From contig NZ_WIAO01000016.1 in the NCBI RefSeq assembly GCF_009451885.1, positions 58,157 through 122,156 of the forward strand: DNA of 64,000 nucleotides. The letters run 5' to 3'. Source of the stretch: Glycomyces albidus (GTDB lineage Bacteria > Actinomycetota > Actinomycetes > Mycobacteriales > Micromonosporaceae). Below, piece after piece: positions 8,340 through 16,465 of the stretch. The notes beneath the pieces are model-generated. The model was not told the origin of the DNA, did not search any database, and saw only the letters and a program-made list of their open reading frames with translations. The position numbers and the translations under genes are program-made. Within the stretch, counting starts at the first letter, position 1; every line of letters begins with the position of its first letter.

Positions 8340-9740
8340 TCAGGCGGCGCCCGCGAGCGCCGGCTCCTTCACGTCGGCCGGCGTGCGCCGCCCCAGGTTG
8401 AACGCCCCGACGGCCACGGCGGCCACGGCCGCGCCGAGCGGCACCAGCATCGCCGCCCGGTAGCCGTCGAGCAGCGCCTGCGGCGCATCGGAAGCGGTCG
8501 CGGCGACGTTCACCGCGGCCACGCCGGCGAGCCCGATCGCGGCGCCGAACTGGAACGAGGTGTAGAGCAGCCCGCCGGCCAGGCCCTGCTCGTCCTCGGC
8601 GATCCCGTTGGTGGCGATGATCGTGAGCGGCCCGTACGCGAGCGTGAACGCCAGCCCCATGAACAGCAGGCTCGGCAGCAGCTCGAGGTAGGTCGATTCC
8701 ATTCCGGCGGTGAAGAACAGCGCGAACGACGCCGCGGCGGCGGCGAGCCCGGCCAGCAGCACCGGGGCGTTCCCGAAGCGCTGCACCAGTTTCGGCGTCA
8801 CCGTGGGGGCCAGGGCGACGTCGATGCCGACGACCAGCAGCGCGAGGCTCGCCTCGATCGTCGACCAGCCGCGCAGCTCCTGGAGGTAGAGCACCGCCAG
8901 GAACTGGAAGCCGAAGAATCCGGCCATGAACAGGATGCCGACCACGTTGGCGCGCACCAGCGACGCGGACCGGAAGATCCCGAGCCGCACCAGGGGCGCG
9001 GCGGTGCGCCGCTCGACCGCGACGAACGCGGCGATGAGCGCGAGGCTCGCCGCGACCGTCCCAGCCGTCCACACCGCACTGACGTGGGCGGCGCGTTCGA
9101 CGCCGAGGACGAGCAGCACCACGGCGGCGGTGATGGTGAGGCCGCCGAGCAGGTCGAACCGCTGCCCGGTGCGGTCGGGCCGCGGCGACCGGGGGATGAG
9201 CACGGCCGCGGCGACGAGCAGGACCAGCGACAGGCCGACCGGCATGAAGAACACCCAGCGCCAGTCGGCGGCGGTGAGCAGGCCGCCGATGACCATGCCG
9301 AGGGTGAAGCCGCCGGCGCCGATGGCGCCGTAGATCATCAGGGCCCGGTCGCGCTTGGGGCCCTCTTCGAACCCGGTGGTGATGATCGACAGCCCGGCGG
9401 GGGTCATGAACGCGGCGGCGAGGCCGGTGACGAACCGGGCGGCGATGAGCACGGCCCCGTCCTGGGCGAGCCCGCCGAGGCCGGAGAACAGCAGGAACAC
9501 CACGAGCGCGGCCAGGAACACCTGGCGTCGTCCGAGGATGTCGGCGGCCCGGCCGCCCAGCAGCATGAAGCCGCCGTAGCCGAGGACGTAGGCGCTCACG
9601 ACCCACTGGAGCGACCCGGTGGACAGGCCGAGGTCGTGGCGGATCGAGGGCAGGGCGATGTTGAGCATGGCGATGTCGATGCCCTCCAGGAAGATCGCTC
9701 CTGAAAGGACGAGCAGCACACCCCATTCACGGGCTTTCAC
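8340..9740 (-). CDS. MFS drug exporter, DHA2 (14-TMS) type
   Basis: A 466-residue major facilitator superfamily protein. Hydrophobic segments along the whole chain suggest 14 membrane helices. The N-terminal segment GIDIAMLNIALPSI and loop 2-3 motif A (LLGGRAADILGRRQVF, about 61-76) are typical of the H+-antiporter DHA2 group. RFVTGLAAAFMTPAGLSIIT carries the helix 4-5 motif. It is probably a multidrug or natural-product exporter in the plasma membrane. It is divergent from a LysR gene, its likely regulator. The substrate cannot be told. Confidence 0.9.
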   Translation of the reverse strand: MKAREWGVLLVLSGAIFLEGIDIAMLNIALPSIRHDLGLSTGSLQWVVSAYVLGYGGFMLLGGRAADILGRRQVFLAALVVFLLFSGLGGLAQDGAVLIAARFVTGLAAAFMTPAGLSIITTGFEEGPKRDRALMIYGAIGAGGFTLGMVIGGLLTAADWRWVFFMPVGLSLVLLVAAAVLIPRSPRPDRTGQRFDLLGGLTITAAVVLLVLGVERAAHVSAVWTAGTVAASLALIAAFVAVERRTAAPLVRLGIFRSASLVRANVVGILFMAGFFGFQFLAVLYLQELRGWSTIEASLALLVVGIDVALAPTVTPKLVQRFGNAPVLLAGLAAAAASFALFFTAGMESTYLELLPSLLFMGLAFTLAYGPLTIIATNGIAEDEQGLAGGLLYTSFQFGAAIGLAGVAAVNVAATASDAPQALLDGYRAAMLVPLGAAVAAVAVGAFNLGRRTPADVKEPALAGAA

Positions 9741-9860
9741 AGGTACTCCTTGATCGGCGGTGGATTCTCTGGCCCGCCAATCGTCGGCCCGGACGCGCGG
9801 GGGAACAACGGCGAAGCCCGCAACGTTCGTTCAGTCAGGCTTACCGATACGGAGGAACCG
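9741..9860. promoter_or_regulatory. Divergent intergenic region, exporter / LysR
   Basis: 120 bp between the divergent starts of the MFS exporter and the LysR regulator. Contains the ribosome site GGAGGAA (9851-9857) of the LysR gene. A regulatory site is expected by arrangement, but no clear palindrome is seen. Confidence 0.45.
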
Positions 9861-10781
9861 ATGGAGCGCGACGAACTCGAATGCTTCCTGATCCTGGCCG
9901 AGGAGCTGCACTTCGGCCGCACGGCCGCGCGCATGCGGCTCTCCCGCGCCCGCGTCAGCCAGCTCATCCAGCGGCTCGAGCGCCGCCTGGGCGCGCCGCT
10001 GTTCGAGCGCACCAGCCGCACCGTCGTCCTCACCGACCTCGGTGCGCGCTTCCGCGACGAGGTCGAGCCGCACCACCGCGCCATCGAGGCGGCCGTGGCC
10101 CGGACGGCGGCCGCCGCGCGCGGCATCGGCGGCACCTTGCGGGTCGGATTCTCCGCGCCGCTGACCGGCGAGATCGCGATGCGCGTGGTCGACGACCTCC
10201 GCGCGGCCTACCCGGAGCTGACCGTGGAGATCTGCGAGATGGCGTTCGCCGACCCGTTCACCCGGCTCCGCGACCGCGAGTACGACATCCAGTTCATGGA
10301 GCTGCCGGTCCGCGAGGACGACCTGGCGAAGGGCGCGACGCTCATGACCGAGGGCCGCATGCTGGCCGTCGCCGCCGACCACCCCCTCGCGGCCCGGCCG
10401 TGGCTGACCATGGAGGACCTGGCGGAGACCGCCCTGCTCCAGATGGAGGGCGACGTCCCCGAGTACCGCCGCGAGGTCCAGACGCCACGGCGCACCCCCG
10501 GCGGCCGCCCGATCGCGGCCGGGCCGGGGTTCACGCGGCTCGAGGAGGCCCTGATGCTCGTCGCGGGAGGCAAGGGCGCCATGCTCACCGGTGCCCACAC
10601 CGCCGCGTACCAGCCCCGGCCCGGGGTCGCCTACGTCCAGGTGGTCGACGCCCCGCCGGTCCGCTACGGCCTGGTCTGGCGGGCGGGGGAGAACACCGCC
10701 GCCGTCGACGCCTTCGCCGACCGCGTCACCGAGGCGACCCGGTCCCGCTCGGAGGCCCGCGCGCTCGCCCCGGTCGCATGA
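9861..10781 (+). CDS. LysR-family transcriptional regulator
   Basis: A 306-residue LysR-type regulator. The ATG at 9861 is preferred over an upstream in-frame start because GGAGGAA lies 4 bp before it and MERDELECFLILAEELHFGR is the standard LysR N-terminus. The HTH spans residues 1-60 (RLSRARVSQLIQRLERRLG). The effector domain begins at about residue 88 (GTLRVGFSAPLTG). It is divergent from the DHA2 exporter, which it probably controls. Its stop overlaps the start of the next gene (ATGA). Confidence 0.92.
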   Translation: MERDELECFLILAEELHFGRTAARMRLSRARVSQLIQRLERRLGAPLFERTSRTVVLTDLGARFRDEVEPHHRAIEAAVARTAAAARGIGGTLRVGFSAPLTGEIAMRVVDDLRAAYPELTVEICEMAFADPFTRLRDREYDIQFMELPVREDDLAKGATLMTEGRMLAVAADHPLAARPWLTMEDLAETALLQMEGDVPEYRREVQTPRRTPGGRPIAAGPGFTRLEEALMLVAGGKGAMLTGAHTAAYQPRPGVAYVQVVDAPPVRYGLVWRAGENTAAVDAFADRVTEATRSRSEARALAPVA

Positions 10782-11371
10782 CCGCCGGCCGACTCGCCGC
10801 CCGCATCGGCCGCGAGGCCGCCCGCGCCCTCGTCGCCGCCGACGCATGCCGGATCGACCCCGGCCTCACCGAGGCCGAACTCGCCCGGATCGAATCGACC
10901 TTCGGGTTCGAGTTCAGCGACGACCACCGCAGCTTCCTCGCCGCCGGCCTCCCGCTCGACGCGGAGCACTCCCGCGGCTGGCCGGACTGGCGCGGCGGCG
11001 ACCCCGAGCACCTCCGGGCCCGCCTGGACCGGCCGGTCGACGGGGTCCTCTTCCAGGTCGGACACGGCACGTTCTGGCACCCGGACTGGGGCCCGCGCCC
11101 CGAGTCCACGCCGGACGCGCTCGCGGCGGCCCGCGCGCGCCTGGACCGGGTCCCGCGGATGGTCCCGGTGTTCTCCCACCGCTACCTGCCGGCGGGCCGG
11201 GGCAACTGGGGGCACCCGGTGCTCTCGATGCACGGCACCGACATCATCGTCTACGGCGACGACCTGCCGGACTACGTGCGCCGCGAGTTCGACGTGCGGC
11301 GCGGGTTCGGGGCTCCGGACCCGGGTGCGGCCGAGCGCGTGATCGGCTTCTGGCGCGACCTGGTGGGCTGA
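10778..11371 (+). CDS. SUKH (SMI1/KNR4)-like protein
   Basis: A 197-residue protein. The N-terminal pattern GLTEAELARIESTFGFEFSD followed by HRSFLAAGLPL is typical of the SMI1/KNR4 (SUKH) superfamily, whose bacterial members often act as immunity proteins to polymorphic toxins or as loners of unknown role. A Trp/Gly-rich middle section (WPDWRGGD, GTFWHPDWG) also fits. The start codon overlaps the LysR stop (ATGA), so it is cotranscribed and translationally coupled to a regulator. No toxin gene is adjacent, so an immunity role is not supported by context. Confidence 0.75.
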   Translation: MTAGRLAARIGREAARALVAADACRIDPGLTEAELARIESTFGFEFSDDHRSFLAAGLPLDAEHSRGWPDWRGGDPEHLRARLDRPVDGVLFQVGHGTFWHPDWGPRPESTPDALAAARARLDRVPRMVPVFSHRYLPAGRGNWGHPVLSMHGTDIIVYGDDLPDYVRREFDVRRGFGAPDPGAAERVIGFWRDLVG

Positions 11372-11385
11372 ACCCGGTTCAGCCC
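11365..11385. terminator. Overlapping convergent hairpin
   Basis: Ten-base inverted repeat (11365-11374 / 11376-11385) that contains the stop codons of both the SUKH-like gene and the convergent MarR gene. May act as a compact bidirectional terminator, although the 1-base centre means the real loop must open some pairs. Confidence 0.5.
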
Positions 11386-11834
11386 CGGCCGGCGCGCATG
11401 ACGCGGAGCAGCGCCGGGAGCCCGGCGGCCAGGCCGTCGCGCTCCTGCGGCGTCATCGCGGCGGCCCAGCCCTCGTACCGCTCGTGCAGCACTTCCGCGG
11501 CCTTGCGGTGCAGCCGTCGGCCGGCCGCGGTGATCTGGAGCCGGTAGAGCCGCCGGTTCCCGGGGTCGCGTTCGCGTGCGACCAGGCCCTCGGACTCCAG
11601 GTCGGCGACCAGGCGGCTGACGCTGCTCTTCTCCAGGCCCAGGCGCTCGGCGAGTTCGCGCTGCGACATCCCGTCGTGGTGGTCGAGTTCGTGGATCGCG
11701 AACAACTGCGACATCGACAGCGGCCGACCGGGGACGACGTGCGCCATCAGCGCGAACTCGGCGGTGCGCACGACCTCCATCAGCAGGTGGTGCAGGTGAT
11801 GCGCGTCGTGTGCCGTGCCGCCCCGTTCCGTCAT
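11379..11834 (-). CDS. MarR-family transcriptional repressor
   Basis: A 151-residue winged-helix regulator of the MarR family. The start giving MTERGGTAHDAHHLHHLL is chosen; an upstream in-frame ATG would place coding sequence across the operators. The core winged helix is at about 52-110 (MSQLFAIHELDHHDGMSQRE, then GLEKSSVSRLVADLESEGLV, then the wing RERDPGNRRLYRLQITAAG). It is divergent from a methyltransferase gene, and two related palindromes lie between the starts, so it probably represses both itself and the methyltransferase until a ligand binds. Confidence 0.92.
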   Translation of the reverse strand: MTERGGTAHDAHHLHHLLMEVVRTAEFALMAHVVPGRPLSMSQLFAIHELDHHDGMSQRELAERLGLEKSSVSRLVADLESEGLVARERDPGNRRLYRLQITAAGRRLHRKAAEVLHERYEGWAAAMTPQERDGLAAGLPALLRVMRAGRG

Positions 11835-11835
11835 G

Positions 11836-11850
11836 GTTGCATCGTACAAC
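11836..11850. promoter_or_regulatory. Imperfect MarR operator (site 1)
   Basis: GTTGCATCGTACAAC, an imperfect copy of the perfect palindrome 38 bp to the right (one mismatched arm position). It lies directly upstream of the MarR start codon and overlaps a possible -35 (TTGCAT 11838-11843) for the methyltransferase, with a possible -10 TAGACT at 11860-11865. Confidence 0.65.
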
Positions 11851-11873
11851 CGATCGTCGTAGACTCGAAGAAA

Positions 11874-11890
11874 AGTTGTACCGTACAACT
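11874..11890. promoter_or_regulatory. Perfect MarR-type operator (site 2)
   Basis: AGTTGTACCGTACAACT: 7-base arms around a 3-base centre, a perfect palindrome 15 bp before the methyltransferase start codon. Shares the GTTG...CAAC core with site 1. Very likely bound by the divergent MarR protein. Confidence 0.75.
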
Positions 11891-11905
11891 ATCCGGGAGG
11901 CCGCC

Positions 11906-12484
11906 ATGCCGCACGACCACCACCGTCACCACCGCCACGGAGAGGCCATCGAAGGCCGCGCCAGCCGCACCTACAACCGGCTCGCCCGACTCCTCATGAA
12001 GTCCCAGTACCGCCGCATCGCCGCCGACATCGCGGCCGCCGCCCCCGAAGGCGCCGCGCTCCTCGACGTCGGCACCGGCCCCGGCCTGCTCCTGCGCAGC
12101 CTCGCCGCCGTCCGGCCCGACCTCCGCCTCGCCGGCATCGACATCTCGGCCGACATGACGGCCCATGCCGCCCGCAACCTCGCCGACCTCCCCGCCGCCC
12201 CCGACCTCCGCACCGCCGACGTCGCCGCCCTGCCCTTCGACGACGGCGCCTTCGACCTCGTCGTCACCACCTACAGCTCCCACCACTGGTCCGACCCGGA
12301 GACCGGTGCCGCCGAGATCGAACGCGTCCTCCGCGACGGGGGCCGCCTGCTCGACTACGACTTCCCGCGGGCCCCGTTCGAAGCCTTCGCGGACACGCTC
12401 GCCGAGACCGGCCGCACCTCGTTCCGATCCCCGTGGTCGCTGCTCATGAAGACCACCCGCTTCGAAGCCGAAAAGCGCCGGTGA
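11906..12484 (+). CDS. Class I SAM-dependent methyltransferase with His-rich N-terminus
   Basis: A 192-residue methyltransferase. Motif I is LLDVGTGPGLLLRSL (about 51-65). The acidic end of beta 2 is in LAGIDISADM, and motif IV-like FDLVVTTYSSHHWSD follows near 115. The fold matches small-molecule (UbiE/type 11) methyltransferases. The first 12 residues hold seven histidines (PHDHHRHHRHG), an unusual extension that could bind metal. The start ATG at 11906 follows GGGAGG. Control by the divergent MarR repressor through the two palindromes is likely. Substrate unknown; an oxidant, metal or xenobiotic response is a guess based on MarR control. Confidence 0.88.
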   Translation: MPHDHHRHHRHGEAIEGRASRTYNRLARLLMKSQYRRIAADIAAAAPEGAALLDVGTGPGLLLRSLAAVRPDLRLAGIDISADMTAHAARNLADLPAAPDLRTADVAALPFDDGAFDLVVTTYSSHHWSDPETGAAEIERVLRDGGRLLDYDFPRAPFEAFADTLAETGRTSFRSPWSLLMKTTRFEAEKRR

Positions 12485-12497
12485 CCCGCACCGGCGC
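12475..12497. terminator. Hairpin overlapping methyltransferase stop
   Basis: Perfect 9-base arms (12475-12483 / 12489-12497) with a 5-base loop, containing the stop codon of the methyltransferase and lying 13 bp from the convergent serine hydrolase end. Likely bidirectional terminator. Confidence 0.65.
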
Positions 12498-12510
12498 CCT
12501 TCGCTGGAAC

Positions 12511-13695
12511 TCAGACGCCGCACAGCCCGGCGGTCAGCATCCCGAACAGCGCCTCCTCGAACGCCGCCGGATCGGTGTAGCCGTGCTTGTCGTCGACGCT
12601 CCACGACAGCGTGATCTGGCGTTCCCCGTCCGCTGAGTGGAACGACTGGGTCTGGTGGCCCGTCCCGTCGCCGACATGCCCGATGAACACCTCCTCGGGA
12701 TCGTCCGGGCACCCGACCTGGACGCCGCCGAGGCCGAGCCCGTACTGGAAGCCCTGCCCGCCTTCGACGAACGCCGTCGCCTCCGCCAACTGGTCGGCGG
12801 TGAGCAGGGTCCCGTCGGTGAGGGCGTCGTAGAAGTCGTTCACATCGCCCACAGTGGAGACGATGCCGCCCGAGGCCCCGAGCTGCGAACTGCTGGCCCA
12901 GGTGGCGTCGAAGTACGGATCGTCGGGGTCGCCGGTCGTGATGTACGGCGTCGAGTGCTTCCCCTTGATACCCGACGACCCGTCGTGCGGAAAGTAGCTG
13001 CCGTCCATGCCGGCGGGCTCGAAGACGCGCTCGCGCAGCTCGTGGCGGAGGCCGTGACCGGTGCGCTCCTCGATGAGCAGGCCCAGGACCACATACCCGG
13101 TGTTCGAGTACGCCCAGTCCTCGCCCGGTTCGAACAGCAGCGGCCCCTGCGTGCCGATCGCGACCAGCTCCTCCGGCTCGTAGCGGTCCCGGTAGCCTTC
13201 GCGGACCTCGCTCAGGTCGCCTTCGCTCAGTCCCGGGTACACGACCTCGACCCAGTCGGGCAGCCCGGCCGTGTGCTGGAGGAGCTGCCGGATCGTCGGA
13301 TCCGCTTCGTACGGGAGGAGACCCGGCAGGTACTCGCCGATCGGATCGTCCAGGTCCAGCGCGCCTTCGCCGTCGAGCTGCATCACGACCGCGGCCACCA
13401 TCGACTTGGTGACGCTCCCGATCCGCACCCGGTCCCCGACCCGCGCGTCCCGCGCGTCCTCTTCGAGGCTCCGCGGCCCGGCAGCGTTTTTCCACGTGTC
13501 GTCCCCGCCGCGCACCTCGACGAGCACCGATCCCTCGGTGAGCCCGGCGAAGTCCTCGAGCCGCTGTTCGAGCAGCGCGGTGTCGAGTCCGCCGTCCGGC
13601 CGCGCCGGGTCGGCCGAAGCGAAGTGGGCGGCGGACAGCCCGCCGACCAGCCCGAGCGCCGCCGTGGCGGCGACTGCGATTCGTCTTCTTCTCAT
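12511..13695 (-). CDS. Secreted beta-lactamase-family serine hydrolase
   Basis: A 394-residue exported serine hydrolase of the class C beta-lactamase/D-Ala-D-Ala carboxypeptidase fold. The start giving MRRRRIAVAATAALGLVGGL yields a clean signal peptide ending ASA near residue 28. The catalytic SxxK is S94-V-T-K97, the Tyr motif is in WAYSNTGYVVLG, and the third motif is HVGDGTGHQ. Such enzymes act outside the membrane on peptidoglycan stem peptides or on esters and peptides; the exact substrate is unknown. It is probably monocistronic. Confidence 0.88.
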   Translation of the reverse strand: MRRRRIAVAATAALGLVGGLSAAHFASADPARPDGGLDTALLEQRLEDFAGLTEGSVLVEVRGGDDTWKNAAGPRSLEEDARDARVGDRVRIGSVTKSMVAAVVMQLDGEGALDLDDPIGEYLPGLLPYEADPTIRQLLQHTAGLPDWVEVVYPGLSEGDLSEVREGYRDRYEPEELVAIGTQGPLLFEPGEDWAYSNTGYVVLGLLIEERTGHGLRHELRERVFEPAGMDGSYFPHDGSSGIKGKHSTPYITTGDPDDPYFDATWASSSQLGASGGIVSTVGDVNDFYDALTDGTLLTADQLAEATAFVEGGQGFQYGLGLGGVQVGCPDDPEEVFIGHVGDGTGHQTQSFHSADGERQITLSWSVDDKHGYTDPAAFEEALFGMLTAGLCGV

Positions 13696-13747
13696 ACTCG
13701 AACCGTATGGGCGCCAACGCCCTGACACGATCCTGGAAACCCCCGCA

Positions 13748-13775
13748 CCCCGGGTACCGCCTGCCCTACCCGGGG
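13748..13775 (-). terminator. Hairpin downstream of membrane protein gene
   Basis: Nine-base perfect arms (13748-13756 / 13767-13775) with a 10-base loop, just past the stop of the minus-strand membrane protein and upstream of the serine hydrolase gene. Confidence 0.55.
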
Positions 13776-13789
13776 CCCGTCCGGCCGGG

Positions 13790-15031
13790 TCAGACGATGC
13801 CGCGCACTAGGTCGGTCACGTCCTGCCAGATCGGGCTCTCCCCCAGGAAGTACCCGGCGAACGGCAGCAGCAGCACGAGGTTCCTGACCGTGAACCGCCG
13901 GCGGATCGACGGGTCGATGGGCCAGATCGGCGTCGCCTCGATCAACCGGAACCGCTCGACCAGCTCCTCGAGCCGCTGCTTCGCGGCCTCGGTCTCGCTG
14001 TCGCCGCGCCCGGCCCGCCGGTGTGCGTCCTCGATCCCGAAGGAGAGCCCGTCGGCCTCGGCCAGCAGCACTTCCTGCTTCTGCCGCCGCATGATCCGGT
14101 GGATCGAGAACAGCGGCAGGACGAACGCGAGCGCCCCCATGAGCACCGCCACCGCCAGCAGCGTCAGGTACTGGCCGAGGAACGGGCGGTACCGGTCGAT
14201 CGCCGGAACTCCTTGCGCCAGCGAGAGAATGAGGATCCAGGTGCCGAGGAACGCGGCGGGCAGGTTCGCGAGCAGCGAGTGGTAGAAGTAGAAGTCGCCG
14301 ATCGGCTTCAACCCGGCCGCCTGGTCGGGATGGACCGGGACCATGCGCAGGTGCACGCCGAGACGCCGCAAGGTCCTGCCCAGCAGCCCGAACCCGATCA
14401 GCCGCCCGAGCCAACTGCCGATGACCGCGCCGGTCACCGTCACCCAGACCTGGTCCGCTACAGCGGGACCGAAGCCCCAGTCGCGCCAGTTCGCCGCCAG
14501 CTCCCCGTATCGCGGCCAAGTGACCGTGAGCGTCACCGCGACAGTGAGGGCGCCGGCCATCGCGAGCCGCCTGCCCCAGCGTCCGAGCGCCTGCTCCAGC
14601 CGCTCCGCCGACTCCTCGCCGCCTTCCAGCAGACCGCGATACCGCAGCCTGAGCAGCGCGTAATGCAGCCGCGCGGCGGTGCCGTCGGCGAGTTCGAGGC
14701 CGACGAGCAGCACCAGCCACGCGACGACCACCAGCAGGTCACCTCGCTGGTGGTCGGCCATGTACGCGAGTTGCTGGGCGATCATGCCCGGGAGGGTCGA
14801 CCACAGCAGCCACCGCCGCGTCCGGCGGGTGAGCCGCCGACCGGCGACGAGGACGGCCGCGAGCACGGCGATGCTCCAGGCCTGCGGCAGGATGAAGCCG
14901 AAGTACTTCCAGCTTCCCGCCGAGCCATGCACGATGACGGCGGCACCGAGCGCGGCGCAGGCGGCGAGCCGGACCACCGGCCGGCGCGGCCGCCGGTCGG
15001 ATTGCGGCGCAGAGGGTTCGGGGTGGTCCAT
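13790..15031 (-). CDS. Multi-pass membrane protein of unknown function
   Basis: A 413-residue protein with about seven to nine hydrophobic segments. The start giving MDHPEPSAPQSDRRPRR is chosen because upstream frame content is non-conserved, low-complexity sequence. Segments include LAACAALGAAVIVHG, AWSIAVLAAVLVAG, LLVVVAWLVLLVGLE, a region near LTVAVTLTVTW, and YLTLLAVAVLMGALAFVLPL. A charged cytoplasmic stretch near 315-370 (RIMRRQKQEVLLAEADG, then EAAKQRLEELVERFRL) looks coiled coil. No enzyme motif is recognised. It is similar in build to unnamed actinobacterial integral membrane proteins with a helical C-terminal arm. Confidence 0.75.
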   Translation of the reverse strand: MDHPEPSAPQSDRRPRRPVVRLAACAALGAAVIVHGSAGSWKYFGFILPQAWSIAVLAAVLVAGRRLTRRTRRWLLWSTLPGMIAQQLAYMADHQRGDLLVVVAWLVLLVGLELADGTAARLHYALLRLRYRGLLEGGEESAERLEQALGRWGRRLAMAGALTVAVTLTVTWPRYGELAANWRDWGFGPAVADQVWVTVTGAVIGSWLGRLIGFGLLGRTLRRLGVHLRMVPVHPDQAAGLKPIGDFYFYHSLLANLPAAFLGTWILILSLAQGVPAIDRYRPFLGQYLTLLAVAVLMGALAFVLPLFSIHRIMRRQKQEVLLAEADGLSFGIEDAHRRAGRGDSETEAAKQRLEELVERFRLIEATPIWPIDPSIRRRFTVRNLVLLLPFAGYFLGESPIWQDVTDLVRGIV

Positions 15032-15345
15032 CCCGGTCCTTTTGAACTCGGTGGCACAGGGGCGTTCGGCGGGCTGAAGGAACCGCACCGGGCTCCATTC
15101 TCCCAGCCGGACCGGTGGAGCGAAGGACCCGTCCATAACCGACAACACCGCCGGAGAACGAAACGCCGGATGCGACCCCCGGGGGGCGGACAGCCTGTGC
15201 AGGCGTGGAACGCGGCTCGCCCTGGCCGCATTTGCGATGCCGTGAGCAGTCGCTGATGACGGCGACGTGACGGTGGCGAGCCAGCCGACGGCAACTTGGC
15301 AGAGGGCCGTATGTCGGAACCGATGCTCATACATAGGGTGTCTGC
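15032..15345. other. Intergenic region, 314 bp
   Basis: Lies between the divergent starts of the membrane protein and the small unknown gene. The right end (about 15325-15345) is A/T-rich and has a CATACATAGGGT stretch that could be a -10 for the rightward gene. Nothing else is recognised. Confidence 0.4.
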
Positions 15346-15777
15346 ATGTCGCTGAGTCGCATAGCCCTCGCGTCCGGACGCTCGATCGAGCTCACCGACT
15401 TGCGAATGTCTTCAACCTACGGAGGAGTGCTGGAGGGCTACCCGTGCAAGTCCATCAACGACATGAAGGTCAGGGGCCTCCAGCGGCAGGCTGAACGTGC
15501 ATTTCCCTCCACACCGGTCCATCTGGTTTCACCCGCCCGCAAGTACCCGGACCAGCCCGCCGGCGCCTTCGGCCCCGTCGAGGTGCTGCCATCCGTGGCC
15601 TGCATCGGCGCCTTCCGCTCGACCGCTGTCGCTCCTGAACTCGACCCGGTGCTGCACTGTTCCGCTCTCATCGTGGTCTGGTTCCAGACCGGCTTGGATT
15701 TCCCGCCGAGCGAGGACGCCGACCTTGGGCTGCACAACATTCGCTGGGAGCAGCTGGCCCAGGACCACGAGCTCTAG
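15346..15777 (+). CDS. Conserved actinobacterial protein of unknown function
   Basis: A 143-residue protein without a recognised domain. It begins MSLSRIALASGRSIELTDLR and ends with IRWEQLAQDHEL, a C-terminal pattern (I-R/W-E-x-L-A-x-D-x-E-L) I associate with unnamed actinobacterial proteins. Codon use is normal for the window, with G/C at third positions. No signal peptide or membrane segment. It stands alone before a gene-poor stretch. Confidence 0.6.
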   Translation: MSLSRIALASGRSIELTDLRMSSTYGGVLEGYPCKSINDMKVRGLQRQAERAFPSTPVHLVSPARKYPDQPAGAFGPVEVLPSVACIGAFRSTAVAPELDPVLHCSALIVVWFQTGLDFPPSEDADLGLHNIRWEQLAQDHEL

Positions 15778-15874
15778 TGACGCGATCACAGCCACTCGTG
15801 ATGGCTGCGACGAGGACGGTCGTCTCATACAGGTCGCCGGCTTGACACCCCTATGGATTGCCAAGCCCGGGGCC

Positions 15875-16350
15875 TCGGGTCGCGATCCGCGCCAGGTCCT
15901 CAAAGGCACCGACGGCGGGTTGGGCCGCGAGTGTGGGAGGCGTGTTGCCGTGGCCGGGTCCGCTTGGGCCGGCGTCCAACCGCTTCGACTGCGTGCGAAC
16001 CGGTGCCTGGTCCCGCCCGGGTCTGGTCGTGGCCGGTGTTCGATCAGGCGGCGACGACCGGGTGCGTGCGCGGTTGCGGGCGCGATCCGGGTCTCGGGTC
16101 GCGATCCGCACCAGGTCTGGAAGGGCACCGATGGCGGGTTGAGCCGTACGCATCGGAGGCATGTCGCCGTGGCCGGGTCCGCTTCGGCCGGCGTCGAACC
16201 CCATCGCGTGCCCGCGAACCGGAGCCCGGTCAACTCCAGGTCTCATCGGGCCGGTGTTCGAACCGGCGCCGACGACCGGGTGCGTGCATGGCTGCGGTGC
16301 GCTCCGGGGCTCGGGTCGCGATCTGGTCTAGGTCCGGGCGGGCGCTGATG
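15875..16350. repeat. Degenerate tandem repeat, unit about 218 bp
   Basis: Unit 1 begins at 15875, unit 2 at 16094 and a truncated unit 3 at 16311; each starts TCGGGTCGCGATC. Periods are 219 and 217 bp. Units 1 and 2 are recognisably similar over their full length (shared blocks such as GCCGTGGCCGGGTCCGCTT and GACGACCGGGTGCGTGC) with many substitutions. The change of period breaks any common reading frame, so protein-level repeats are unlikely. Confidence 0.75.
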
Positions 16351-16422
16351 GCTCCCGCGTACCCGTGCGATTCGATCGGGTCCGGTATGGCCTGGAGTGA
16401 TCGGGCTCGGCAATGCATGCTC

Positions 16423-16465
16423 GGCCTTGGCGGCCTTGGCGGCCTTGGCGGCCTTGGCGGCCTTG
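16423..16465. repeat. 9-bp microsatellite, about 4.7 copies
   Basis: Tandem GGCCTTGGC units at 16423, 16432, 16441 and 16450 with a partial fifth. Nine-base units keep frame, so a minus-strand frame would read repeated Ala-Ala-Lys, but no gene surrounds it. Prone to slippage. Confidence 0.85.

Noticed and set aside
10778..11371. SUKH-like gene as immunity gene of a polymorphic toxin
   Set aside because: No toxin or secretion gene is adjacent; it is coupled to a LysR regulator instead.
15851..16246. A minus-strand repeat protein encoded by the 218-bp units
   Set aside because: The period changes from 219 to 217 bp, so the frame breaks; the translation is low complexity and overlaps equally good frames on both strands.
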